This document shows positions 7,931 through 16,618 of a stretch of DNA of 64,000 nucleotides, one piece after another. The position numbers and the translations under genes were made by a program. Within the stretch, counting starts at the first letter, position 1. Each line of letters starts with the position of its first letter. Source of the stretch: FEN-1297 sp963834015. Lineage in GTDB: Bacteria; Bacteroidota; Ignavibacteria; Ignavibacteriales; Ignavibacteriaceae. The notes beneath the pieces are model-generated. The model saw nothing but the letters and a program-made list of their open reading frames with translations. It had not been told where the DNA came from and searched no databases. The stretch covers positions 1,116,001-1,180,000 of the forward strand of contig CAWIAG010000002.1 in the NCBI GenBank assembly GCA_963834015.1, in the 5' to 3' direction.

Positions 7931-8344
7931 ATTAAAATCATCGAGCACTTATTATCGGGCAAAGAAATAGTTCAAATAGAAAATAACATGTACTATAAGT
8001 ACGATATATTCTTTTATTACAATAGAGCCACTTTTTATGACCGGAGAACTTCAGATAAACTTCTTAAAATGTTGTGTTTTCAAACTAAATTCATAACATT
8101 TTGGCTTGAGCCAAAGGCTCATCGGCCTCTGGCGGAAAAGCCGAACATGTTTTGTAATTTATCTATCCCTAACGATCGAATCGGGACCACCGACTTTGTC
8201 GGGGCAAGCAGGCTGTAAATGTCGGGGCTACTTTAAATATTATTTGCGTAACTTCAGTTATTAAGATTCCATAGACACAGGTAATATCTAACTATCCGGT
8301 ATTTATTTGCTATTTTGCATACCCATTAATTTATTGACAAAAAA
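7931..8344. other. Non-coding stretch with small perfect hairpins
   Basis: No convincing gene: the open frame across 7877-8218 has no protein-like character and starts in front of the terminator. Two short perfect hairpins with 3-base loops stand out, GAGCC-AAA-GGCTC (8108-8120) and CCGAC-TTT-GTCGG (8190-8202), in locally GC-rich patches unlike the flanks. They may be dispersed palindromic repeats. Confidence 0.35.
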
Positions 8345-9391
8345 ATGATAGAATATACAAGCACAAAAATCGAAAAAGTAGCTGTCCATAATATTGGAAA
8401 CAAAACCAATGGGGAAGAGCTTCACCTTTCTAAAACATTACTTGATATTTCCGAGATTAAAGTTACCGAACTGCTATTTAAATTTTTCCTAACTCCTTTT
8501 TCTGACGCGGAGTATCACTCATTTACTTTCAGTAATGACGACTTTACCCTAAATCCTATGTGCATCTTTACTTCCCAGATATTTGAAGATGTTAAACCTT
8601 TTCAAAAGATTTCTATTGATATAGCCAGATATCTTTATGAACTTTCAATCCTTCCCCAGATTAAGTCAGGTGATTTATTTATTACTTATTTTTCCGAGAT
8701 AGTAATTGAAGATGAGGTTACTGATGCTATTGGAATTTTCAAATCTGAAAACAAGCAGTCGTTTCTGAAACTGGATAGAAAACAACAGTCTTATTCAATC
8801 AGATGTGAAGACGGAATTAACATTGAAAAGCTTGATAAGGGCTGCCTTATCTTTAATACGGATAAAGAATCCGGATATAAGATTTGCATAATAGATAAAT
8901 CCAACAAGAATGCGGAAGCTAAATACTGGAAGGATAGCTTTTTACAATTGAAGTCGTACAGCGATGTTTATCATTATACTAAAGACCTCATGAACATGAC
9001 AAAATATTACATTGCTAAAGAACTTCCGGATGAATTTGAAATTAACAGAACAGATCAAATTGATTTGCTAAACCGCTCAGCGGAGTACTTCAAAACTCAT
9101 GATAAATTTGATAAAGAAGATTATGAGAAAGAGGTTTTCCGGGATTCGAAAATGATTAAGTCTTTCAGAAAGTTTGATGAATCCTACCGGAATGAAAACG
9201 ATATTGATTATGAAGACAAGTTTGAGATATCATCCTCCGCTGTAAAAGAAGGGGTAAAGTTATTTAAAAGTGTACTCAAACTCGACAAAAATTTCCATAT
9301 TTACATCCACGGGGATGTTGAACTTATAAAGCAAGGTGTTGAAAAGGATGGGAAGAAGTATTATAAGATTTATTATGAGAATGAAGCATAG
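8345..9391 (+). CDS. Nucleoid-associated protein, NdpA/YejK-like family
   Basis: 348 residues. The N-terminal pattern (KIEKVAVHNIGNKTNGEEL, then LSKTLLDI) and the C-terminal segment (FEISSSAVKEGVKLFKSVLKL followed by IYIHGDVELI) match the 37-kDa nucleoid-associated protein family (NdpA, PF04245). Members bind DNA; in Bacteroidetes they occur as scattered, often accessory, genes. There is no signal peptide, so it should be cytoplasmic. It stands alone between the IS region and the convergent ABC transporter genes. The start ATG lies only 8 bases after a TTGACA hexamer (8334-8339), so translation or promoter placement is unusual, and no Shine-Dalgarno is seen. Confidence 0.7.
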   Translation: MIEYTSTKIEKVAVHNIGNKTNGEELHLSKTLLDISEIKVTELLFKFFLTPFSDAEYHSFTFSNDDFTLNPMCIFTSQIFEDVKPFQKISIDIARYLYELSILPQIKSGDLFITYFSEIVIEDEVTDAIGIFKSENKQSFLKLDRKQQSYSIRCEDGINIEKLDKGCLIFNTDKESGYKICIIDKSNKNAEAKYWKDSFLQLKSYSDVYHYTKDLMNMTKYYIAKELPDEFEINRTDQIDLLNRSAEYFKTHDKFDKEDYEKEVFRDSKMIKSFRKFDESYRNENDIDYEDKFEISSSAVKEGVKLFKSVLKLDKNFHIYIHGDVELIKQGVEKDGKKYYKIYYENEA

Positions 9392-9459
9392 AATATTTTA
9401 TTTGTGAAATATAAATGGGCAGTGAGATGCACTGCCCTCTAAAATGCGTTGCTGTTTAT

Positions 9460-10290
9460 TTATCTATGTGCGCGTTTGTAAATTTTTATTCTTGAGAAAT
9501 CAGCATTAGAGAACCGGTTAACACATAATGTAAAAAAGGTAACTCCCATTGCAACTATTAGAAAGGCACTCATTAAAGGCGTAATAATAAATCCATTTAT
9601 ATTAAATGCTACTCCTGATTTTACAAGTTCCATAGGGGACATGTATTCCAAATGTAAAGCAATAAATCTGAATGCCGATGTTGTATAGGTTAACGGATTG
9701 AGATATACAACAGGGGTCAGGATTTTCGGAATGGCCATAGTAGGGATATATGCACCTGATAAAAAAGTAAGAGGAAAAGAAACTATGGTAATAATTAATT
9801 GAAAATTAGTTGAATCTTTTGCTACTGAAGCTAAATAAAGGCCCAAAGAACCGAATGTTAATCCAACCAGACACATCAGGCTAATCATCATAATTCCATG
9901 TAAAAAATCAATGTTGAGACCAATAAATAATCCTATTATTACAATTATTATACCCTGAAGAACGGCCACTATGGCCGATGAAAGAACATGTCCTATAGCT
10001 ATTTGCCATCTTGTAACAGGCGCCACCAGAATTTCCTTCATAAAACCGTTGGCAATATCCTCGAGTATATTCATTGAATTATTTAAGGCTGTTTGAAATA
10101 CCGTCATAATAATAATACCTGCAATAAGGTAATTCATTGGATGAGCTAAAGCGGAAACCATTGATTTGGTTACAAAAGAAAATATAAAAAGAAGCATCCC
10201 GGTCATAAAGAGAGTAAAAAACAACCTCATTTTGTTCCTTGCCAGCTTAATTAAATTTCTTTTTACAATTGCTTTAATTGGACGAATCAT
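9460..10290 (-). CDS. ABC-2 type transporter permease (DrrB-like)
   Basis: 276 residues with six predicted membrane helices and the ABC-2 signature in the second half (FPLTFLSGAYIPTMAIP, then LNPLTYTTSAFR). The start overlaps the stop of the ATPase gene by four bases (ATGA, 10287-10290), so the two are translationally coupled. It forms the membrane channel of an efflux system whose substrate (drug, lipid or polysaccharide) cannot be told from sequence. Its family in Bacteroidetes and Chlorobi is usually labelled daunorubicin-resistance-like. Confidence 0.88.
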   Translation of the reverse strand: MIRPIKAIVKRNLIKLARNKMRLFFTLFMTGMLLFIFSFVTKSMVSALAHPMNYLIAGIIIMTVFQTALNNSMNILEDIANGFMKEILVAPVTRWQIAIGHVLSSAIVAVLQGIIIVIIGLFIGLNIDFLHGIMMISLMCLVGLTFGSLGLYLASVAKDSTNFQLIITIVSFPLTFLSGAYIPTMAIPKILTPVVYLNPLTYTTSAFRFIALHLEYMSPMELVKSGVAFNINGFIITPLMSAFLIVAMGVTFFTLCVNRFSNADFSRIKIYKRAHR

Positions 10291-11225
10291 ACTCTTATCT
10301 CCTTGCCTGTAATTGCGATAAACACATCATTAAGAGTGCCTTTGTTAATTTCAATATCCTCGATTGATTCTTTAAAGACGGAGATGATGTCTAATATTTT
10401 TTCGATATTAGTTGCAAAAACAGTAACCAGACCATCATCTTGTTTGTATTTCAAGCAGGATTCGCTAAGATATTGTAATAAATTATCCTGGTTTGAGGTT
10501 TTAATTTTCAACGTTATGGAGGTGAATTTCTTTTTAAGATTATTAGGCGTATCATGAGCCACTATTTTCCCATGATCGATAATAGCAACTTTATTACAAA
10601 TCTCAGCTTCATCCATATAGTGAGTGGTAAGAAATATAGTAATATTTTTTTGTTTTTGAAGCTTATGAATATAGTCCCAAACATTTGCCCTGGTTTGCGG
10701 ATCCAGACCGGTAGTCGGTTCATCTAAAAACAGGACTTTAGGAAAATGTACAAGTCCCCGGGCAATTTCCACCCGTCTTTTTATCCCACCGGAAAGGCTG
10801 TCCACGGGAGCTTTTTTCCAATTCATAATATCTACAAGCTCCAGCACAAAATCTATCCGCTCTTTAACTTCCGACCGGGGCACATTATAAAAATCACAAT
10901 GAATCTTTAGGTTTTCTTCAATTGTCAGTTTTCCATCAAGAGTTGATTCCTGAAAAACGATACCAATATCGTTCCTAACCTTATCTTTTTGATTTGATAC
11001 ATCGTTACCGTTGATTCTTAATTCCCCAGATGTTTTGTCATGTATAGTGCATAATGTATTTATTGTAGTGCTTTTCCCTGCACCATTAGGGCCGAGAAAA
11101 GCGAAGATAGTACCCTGTTCAACATTGAACGAAATATTATCTACCGCCGTAAATGAACCAAATTTCTTTGTGAAGTTTTTTACTTCAATACTGTTGGTGA
11201 CGGCCATATTACTCCATTTATTCAA
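10287..11225 (-). CDS. ABC transporter ATP-binding protein (DrrA-like)
   Basis: 312 residues: one nucleotide-binding domain with Walker A (GPNGAGKSTT), Q-loop (GIVFQESTL), signature (LSGGIKRRVEIARG), Walker B (VLFLDEPTTGLD) and switch His (TTHYMDEAE). A C-terminal extension (about 225-312) is typical of DrrA-type exporters. An in-frame ATG at codon 7 (MAVTNSIEVKN) is an alternative start. It powers the permease encoded directly downstream. The region upstream is a long non-coding stretch carrying two dispersed repeats. Confidence 0.92.
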   Translation of the reverse strand: MNKWSNMAVTNSIEVKNFTKKFGSFTAVDNISFNVEQGTIFAFLGPNGAGKSTTINTLCTIHDKTSGELRINGNDVSNQKDKVRNDIGIVFQESTLDGKLTIEENLKIHCDFYNVPRSEVKERIDFVLELVDIMNWKKAPVDSLSGGIKRRVEIARGLVHFPKVLFLDEPTTGLDPQTRANVWDYIHKLQKQKNITIFLTTHYMDEAEICNKVAIIDHGKIVAHDTPNNLKKKFTSITLKIKTSNQDNLLQYLSESCLKYKQDDGLVTVFATNIEKILDIISVFKESIEDIEINKGTLNDVFIAITGKEIRV

Positions 11226-11537
11226 AATATGTTATTTATGTATCTATAGTTAAAGACGATTGAAAGTGGAAAATATTCTAAATTTAATCGAGGTATGTCT
11301 AATTTTTTCTGCCGGGTTATAAAAGAAGAAAATTGCCAAACCACGATTTTAATTTCAAGTTTTGGGATGTTATTGCGTTTAAACAAGAGGTAAATGCAGT
11401 AATTATACCCACCGCCCTGGAGATTGCTAATCTTTCCCGCATTTAGATAAGGAATATTTTAGTCCAAGATTAACGGGAGTGATTGAATTTTATTCGATAT
11501 GTCCAATTGTGTTTAATGTTTATGAGCGGTTAAAAAA

Positions 11538-11584
11538 AATATTATGGGGCCGGGATTGGAGAGAGAATGTCAGGAGCATTCAGT
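11538..11584 (+). repeat. 47-bp dispersed repeat, copy 1
   Basis: Matches 48230-48276 at 39 of 47 positions with no gaps; the core is GGGCCGGGATTGGAG. Seven of eight differences are transitions. A hairpin arm at 11565-11581 (GAATG...CATTC) is kept in the other copy, with the outer pair changed from G-C to A-T. Confidence 0.75.
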
Positions 11585-11714
11585 TCTGCTTATTCTTTAA
11601 AGATATATTGGTTAATAATTAATTACGAAATGAAACTACATTTTGAAAGAGATGTATTCAACCGGGCAAAGGGATGAAAAAGCGTTTAATCCTTTTTGTT
11701 TATTTAATTTACAA

Positions 11715-11797
11715 ATAAGCATAATTACAGAGGATTTCTAAATATAATTGCTTCAACCCACCCCCGAGACCCCTCCCAAGAGGGGATTATTCTGCGA
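11715..11797 (+). repeat. 83-bp dispersed repeat, copy 1
   Basis: Matches 52300-52381 in the same orientation. Shared blocks include TTCTAAA, ATAAT, ACCCAC, ACCCCTCCC and TTCTGCGA. It contains a CCCCTC/GAGGGG hairpin (11771-11786 region). Confidence 0.75.
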
Positions 11798-11851
11798 TGG
11801 GCTTCGATTAAAATAACAATTTGATTACTTTTTGTTGAATTTATAAATTGA

Positions 11852-14800
11852 TCATTTAATTAATTTTTCCACATATTTGCTTGGATTCATTCCAAAATAA
11901 TCTGTAAATGAAGTAGTAAAATATGAAAGAGAATTAAAACCAACCGAGAAAGCAACTTCAGAAATATTGTTTTCCTGAGTAACCAATAACTCGGCTGCCT
12001 TTTTTAAACGAATGATGCGGATGAATTCCTTTACTGATTGTCCTGATATGGCATGTATTTTACGATAAAGCTGCGTACGACTCATACCAATTTCAAATGC
12101 AAAGTCATTTACTTCAAAATTAGCATTATTCAGATTCTTTTCAACAATAGCATAAGCTTTTTTAAATAGCATTTCGTCAGTTTTTGAAGGAGAAATTTCG
12201 GTTAACGTAGCAAACGGTTCGGTTGTAAATTTTTTTCTCAACAAAATTCTGGATTCAATCAGGTTTTTAATCCTAGCTTTAAGCACAGCACTGCTGAAAG
12301 GCTTTGCGACATAATCATCGGCACCGCTTTCAAAGCCTTCAATTGTATGCTGCTCAGAGCTTTTTGCAGTCAGCATTACAATCGGGATATGGCTTGTACG
12401 CTCATCACTTTTCAAAGTACAGCAAACCTTGAAGCCATCTTTTCCGGGCATCATTACATCGCAAATAATAGCGTCAGGTATTTCTTCTAAGGCTTTTTGC
12501 AGACCTATAACCCCGTCATGAGCTTCCAAAACATTATAACTTGCTTTAAATTCATTTTTAATGAAGGTCCGCATATCGGCATTATCTTCAACAATCAGTA
12601 TTTTAGGCAGTTTGTCTTTGAGAACTGCAGGTTCTTCATTTAATTCAACGGGTTCAATTTTTTCATCGATGGTTATTTTTTGTTCTTTCCCCGAATGAAT
12701 CATCTTCTTTTTCTCATCTATATCAGCTAAATGCGGCAATTCATTCTCTTCTATCCAAAGAGGCAAAATAACAGTAAACTCGGATCCGATATCAGGTGTG
12801 CTTTCAACTATTATTTCGCCGAGGTGAAGTTGTATTAATTCATACGTAAGAGATAATCCAATACCTGTGCCTTGTTTATTAAGAGTATTTTTAACCTGAT
12901 AAAACTTGTCGAAAATTTTTGATTGGAAATCTTTGGGAATACCGATTCCGGTATCTTTAATTATAATTTTAAATATTTTATCACCCGATAAAAATTTATT
13001 ATTTTGCCTGGAAATTCCTCTTGTGTTTGATGTACAGGTCAAATCAATTGATATTTCTATAGTGCCGCCGTCGCGTGTAAATTTAAATGCATTTGATAAA
13101 AGGTTATAGATAATTTTATCAAGTTTATCAGTATCAAACCAAATTTCAAATGAAGAATGTGTATATTTAAATTCAAAATTGATATTACGCTGCACTGCAT
13201 CCTGATTAAAAGTGTCAACTATTTCCCGGATAAAAAGTACAATATCATTTTTTGTAGGATTCAATTCCAACCTGGCTTCTTCAATTTTCCTAAAATCCAT
13301 CAATTGATTTATTAAACGCAGTAAACGATTAGCATTGCGATGGATAATTTTAAGCTGTACCTGCTTAAAGTCATCTTTAATATCGCGCAGAAGATTCTCA
13401 ATCGGCCCGATGATAAGTGTTAAAGGCGTTCTGAATTCATGGGAAACATTTGCAAAAAATTGCATTTTTAATAAATCCATTTCGTGTAATTTTTGTATTT
13501 CAAGTTCCTCCAATTCCAGTTTTCTTTTTATATCAGCCTCGTGTAAAATAAATTTTCTGAATACATAAAGAAGAAAAATTATAAATGCGAAATAAACTGC
13601 ATAGGCCCAATTAGTTTTCCAGAAAGGCGGTTTAACAATAATTTTAAGTGAAGCGCCTTGTGTATTCCAAATGCCGTCATTATTGGATGCAATTACTCTA
13701 AAAGTATACTCACCAGGATCAAGATTTGTATATGTGACTTCCCTTTTATGGCCCGGTATAGACCAATGATCATCAAACCCTTCCAGTTTGTATTTGTATA
13801 AATTCTTTTCAAGGTTAAGGTAATTTAAAGCAGCAAACTCAAGTGTTATCTCATTCTGATCATGATCAAGCGTAATTTCATCACAAAACATAATCTGTTT
13901 AGGAATAGAAAATCCCTTTGAGATTTTATCTTTTTTCACCTGAACAGATTGATTAAATAAATTAAAGTCAGTTATATAGACCGGCGGTCTAAAATTATTT
14001 ATTTTAATACTATCGGGATTAAAACGGGTCAATCCGTCCCTTCCCCCAAAATACATTTCGTTTTTTTTATTCTTAAAAGAGGCGAATTTATTAAATTCCA
14101 TTGTTGAGAGACCATCTCTAACTGAAAAATTTTTGAATGTGCCATCTCCCGGGGAAAATCTAGATAAACCGTTAGTGGTACTAATCCAAATATTGTTCGA
14201 CTTATCTTCAAGAATGTCGATAATCAGATTGCCGGGCAATCCGTCTTTTGTGAAATATTTCCTTATAACACCGGTTTGAGGATCAAGTTTATTTAAACCA
14301 TCCGAAGTTCCAATCCAAACAAAATTCTTTGAATCTACAAAGATTATTAATGCAAGGTCCGTGCTAAGATTGTGTCCCTCTTTGTTATTACTCGTATATT
14401 GTTTAATAACCCCGTTTTTTGCTGAAATAACCGATACACCTGCAATTGTTGCCACCCAGATATTATCCTGCTTATCACATAATGCCGTAAATGTCCAATC
14501 ACTTAAGATTGAAGCTGAAGCGTTGTTACTATCATGTTTATAATGAATTACTTTTTCAGTTTTTGGATTAAACATATCAACACCGCCGCCATGAATAGAA
14601 AGCCACAAATTACCCTGGCTGTCTTCTGAGATATGCCTAATATCGTTACCGGCTATAGTTGCCTGATTTCCTTCAATATGCTGATACGAAGTAAATGACC
14701 TTGTAGATCTATTAAATTTTTTCAACCCATCTAAGTATTTAGCAATCCATATATCACCATGTTTACTTTCAAATATATCCAGAACAGGGCCAAGCCCTAG

Positions 14801-16021
14801 TTTTGTTAAATTATCACCGTTTATGTGTATTTTCGGCTTAACATTATCTGCATCGAGAAGATCAATTCCTCCTTCTTCGTAACCGATCCAAATTATTTTC
14901 TTTGAATCTTCCAGTACGGTATTTATTAAATTACTGCTTAATTCATATTTAGAATTAGGGTTTTTATACCAGTTATAAAATGGATTATTCAGAACTACAT
15001 AGTTCAAATCCCCGAGTTTACTGGTTAGCCATAAATTACCCTGTTTATCCTGGAAGATATTTGATAATAAGTTCGAAGAGATGCTGTTGCGATTGAAATC
15101 ATCCTCTTTAAAATTTATTTGTTGTTTTCCGTCCACAAGCATCAAACCTTTATATTCCGGGCTGTACCAGAATCTATTTTTATTATCTTTGAAAATAAAA
15201 TTTATATACTGACTTTTTTCATTTTCATAAGGCCGACAGCCTCCTGTGGTTTTATTAAAAATCCATATTCCTTTACTCCAGGTGCTTATCCAAATATTAT
15301 CATTATCCAATACTATTGAATTAACTGAAAAATCAGCTGTTTCGTGACCTGAAACGTAAAATAAAATGTAATGTTTAAATTTCATATCGTTGATACTTAA
15401 TGAACTTAATAAACCTGCAGAATAAGCAATCCACAAATTGTTATTATCAATTACAATTCTATCTACTTCATTGTTTGCAATGGTAGCAGGATCTAATGGA
15501 TTGTTTACATTTGCTAAAAATCTTATCAATTTATTGTTTCTGAGATCAATCATATATAAGCCCATTGTGGTGCCTACCCATAATCTGTTATATTTATCTT
15601 CAGCAATAGTATTTATATTATCGTTTACTAAACCAGGATAATTGTAAAATATATCTTTTTCTTTATCATAACGAATTAAACCACCGCCATAGGTTCCAAT
15701 CCATAAATGACCGTAACTGTCAGTAAATAAACAATTTATAATATTGCTTTTTAAACTTGTGGTATCATTCGGGTTCTTCTTATAAACTTTAAAAGAATAG
15801 CCGTCAAAGCGGTTTAATCCATCTCCAGTGCCAATCCAGATAAATCCTTCCTTATCCTGCGTAATACATCTTTGGGAATTGGAAGAAAGGCCCATAATTG
15901 TGGAATATCGAACAAATTTAATAATGCTGTTGGAAGGCTGAGAGTATGCTAAACTGCTCAATATAATCAGGATTAAATAGACTTTAATGTGAGAAAATTT
16001 TTCTTTCAGAAAAAACTTCAT
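11852..16021 (-). CDS. Hybrid two-component system sensor/AraC-type regulator (HTCS)
   Basis: 1389 residues in the classic HTCS order: signal peptide (about 1-27), two seven-bladed Reg_prop propellers (about 35-690; repeated units such as WIGTGDGLNRFDG and LWIGTYGGGL), a Y_Y_Y domain (about 745-815), one membrane helix (about 820-842), HisKA with phosphoacceptor His861 (ANVSHEFRTPLT), HATPase (DTGIGIP, GTGIGLSLTYEL), a receiver domain (KILIVEDNADM; phosphoacceptor Asp near 1188 in CDVMMPGKDG) and a C-terminal AraC helix-turn-helix (about 1290-1389). In Bacteroidetes such proteins sense a periplasmic oligosaccharide and activate the adjacent glycan-use genes, here the divergent GH31-TonB-GH59 series. 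Which glycan it senses cannot be told. Confidence 0.96.
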   Translation of the reverse strand: MKFFLKEKFSHIKVYLILIILSSLAYSQPSNSIIKFVRYSTIMGLSSNSQRCITQDKEGFIWIGTGDGLNRFDGYSFKVYKKNPNDTTSLKSNIINCLFTDSYGHLWIGTYGGGLIRYDKEKDIFYNYPGLVNDNINTIAEDKYNRLWVGTTMGLYMIDLRNNKLIRFLANVNNPLDPATIANNEVDRIVIDNNNLWIAYSAGLLSSLSINDMKFKHYILFYVSGHETADFSVNSIVLDNDNIWISTWSKGIWIFNKTTGGCRPYENEKSQYINFIFKDNKNRFWYSPEYKGLMLVDGKQQINFKEDDFNRNSISSNLLSNIFQDKQGNLWLTSKLGDLNYVVLNNPFYNWYKNPNSKYELSSNLINTVLEDSKKIIWIGYEEGGIDLLDADNVKPKIHINGDNLTKLGLGPVLDIFESKHGDIWIAKYLDGLKKFNRSTRSFTSYQHIEGNQATIAGNDIRHISEDSQGNLWLSIHGGGVDMFNPKTEKVIHYKHDSNNASASILSDWTFTALCDKQDNIWVATIAGVSVISAKNGVIKQYTSNNKEGHNLSTDLALIIFVDSKNFVWIGTSDGLNKLDPQTGVIRKYFTKDGLPGNLIIDILEDKSNNIWISTTNGLSRFSPGDGTFKNFSVRDGLSTMEFNKFASFKNKKNEMYFGGRDGLTRFNPDSIKINNFRPPVYITDFNLFNQSVQVKKDKISKGFSIPKQIMFCDEITLDHDQNEITLEFAALNYLNLEKNLYKYKLEGFDDHWSIPGHKREVTYTNLDPGEYTFRVIASNNDGIWNTQGASLKIIVKPPFWKTNWAYAVYFAFIIFLLYVFRKFILHEADIKRKLELEELEIQKLHEMDLLKMQFFANVSHEFRTPLTLIIGPIENLLRDIKDDFKQVQLKIIHRNANRLLRLINQLMDFRKIEEARLELNPTKNDIVLFIREIVDTFNQDAVQRNINFEFKYTHSSFEIWFDTDKLDKIIYNLLSNAFKFTRDGGTIEISIDLTCTSNTRGISRQNNKFLSGDKIFKIIIKDTGIGIPKDFQSKIFDKFYQVKNTLNKQGTGIGLSLTYELIQLHLGEIIVESTPDIGSEFTVILPLWIEENELPHLADIDEKKKMIHSGKEQKITIDEKIEPVELNEEPAVLKDKLPKILIVEDNADMRTFIKNEFKASYNVLEAHDGVIGLQKALEEIPDAIICDVMMPGKDGFKVCCTLKSDERTSHIPIVMLTAKSSEQHTIEGFESGADDYVAKPFSSAVLKARIKNLIESRILLRKKFTTEPFATLTEISPSKTDEMLFKKAYAIVEKNLNNANFEVNDFAFEIGMSRTQLYRKIHAISGQSVKEFIRIIRLKKAAELLVTQENNISEVAFSVGFNSLSYFTTSFTDYFGMNPSKYVEKLIK

Positions 16022-16618
16022 ATCTCCACTATAATTTCTAATAATATTAAGACTTAACCAAACTAAGTTAATAAAAATATTATTTCAAGGCTATAGCACA
16101 TTTCTAATTTATACCTTAAATAATATTTTGAAATATTCAAAACAAATTGGGACGGTATTTAAAAAAATTGGAACACTGGTGAAACAACCGGTCTTTGCCA
16201 ATAGTTATTTTACGCCTTAAAAATAATTAGTTTGATCGATTCATTACATGTTTTCGAAGTGTACAACTATGTTTATTCGCAGCTTAATTGAATGTCTAAT
16301 AAAACTATTTATATCAAATACATAAAATATTTTATTTACAAATTTGAAATGACAGAAACTAAACCATGACTTATACGTAGTTTTTTTTACTTATAAATGT
16401 AATTAGCAGGTATGGTTACGGGCAAATTTCTTTTTAAATTATTTTTTTATATGTGCTTTCCTTTTTTGGGTTTTATATTAAAATATGATCATTCAATTTA
16501 ACGCTTATATTATGCAAAATATATGAGCGGGGAACGTATGTCTTTGTAGAAAAGTATAATGCATAATTAATTATTCAACATTTTTAACTGCTTGATTATA
16601 TAATTGGCACTAATATTT
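16022..16618. other. Divergent promoter region between the HTCS and GH31
   Basis: About 600 bases of strongly AT-rich DNA between divergent genes, the place where the promoter of the glycan genes and an HTCS operator would be expected. I could not single out a -33/-7 pair or an operator by eye with enough confidence to place it. No gene was seen. Confidence 0.5.

Larger units (their letters stand above)
11226..11851. other. Intergenic region holding two dispersed repeats
   Basis: About 625 bases between the ABC ATPase start and the HTCS stop, both on the minus strand. It contains a 47-bp repeat (11538-11584) and an 83-bp repeat (11715-11797), each with a second copy near 48.2 and 52.3 kb. 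I see no gene. Confidence 0.6.

Noticed and set aside
7877..8218. 113-codon open frame
   Set aside because: It starts in front of a terminator-like hairpin, runs through short palindromes and has no protein-like composition or family resemblance.
16601..16618. TGGCAC near the GH31 start as a sigma54 -24 element
   Set aside because: There is no GC-type -12 element at the right distance and the hexamer abuts the start codon.
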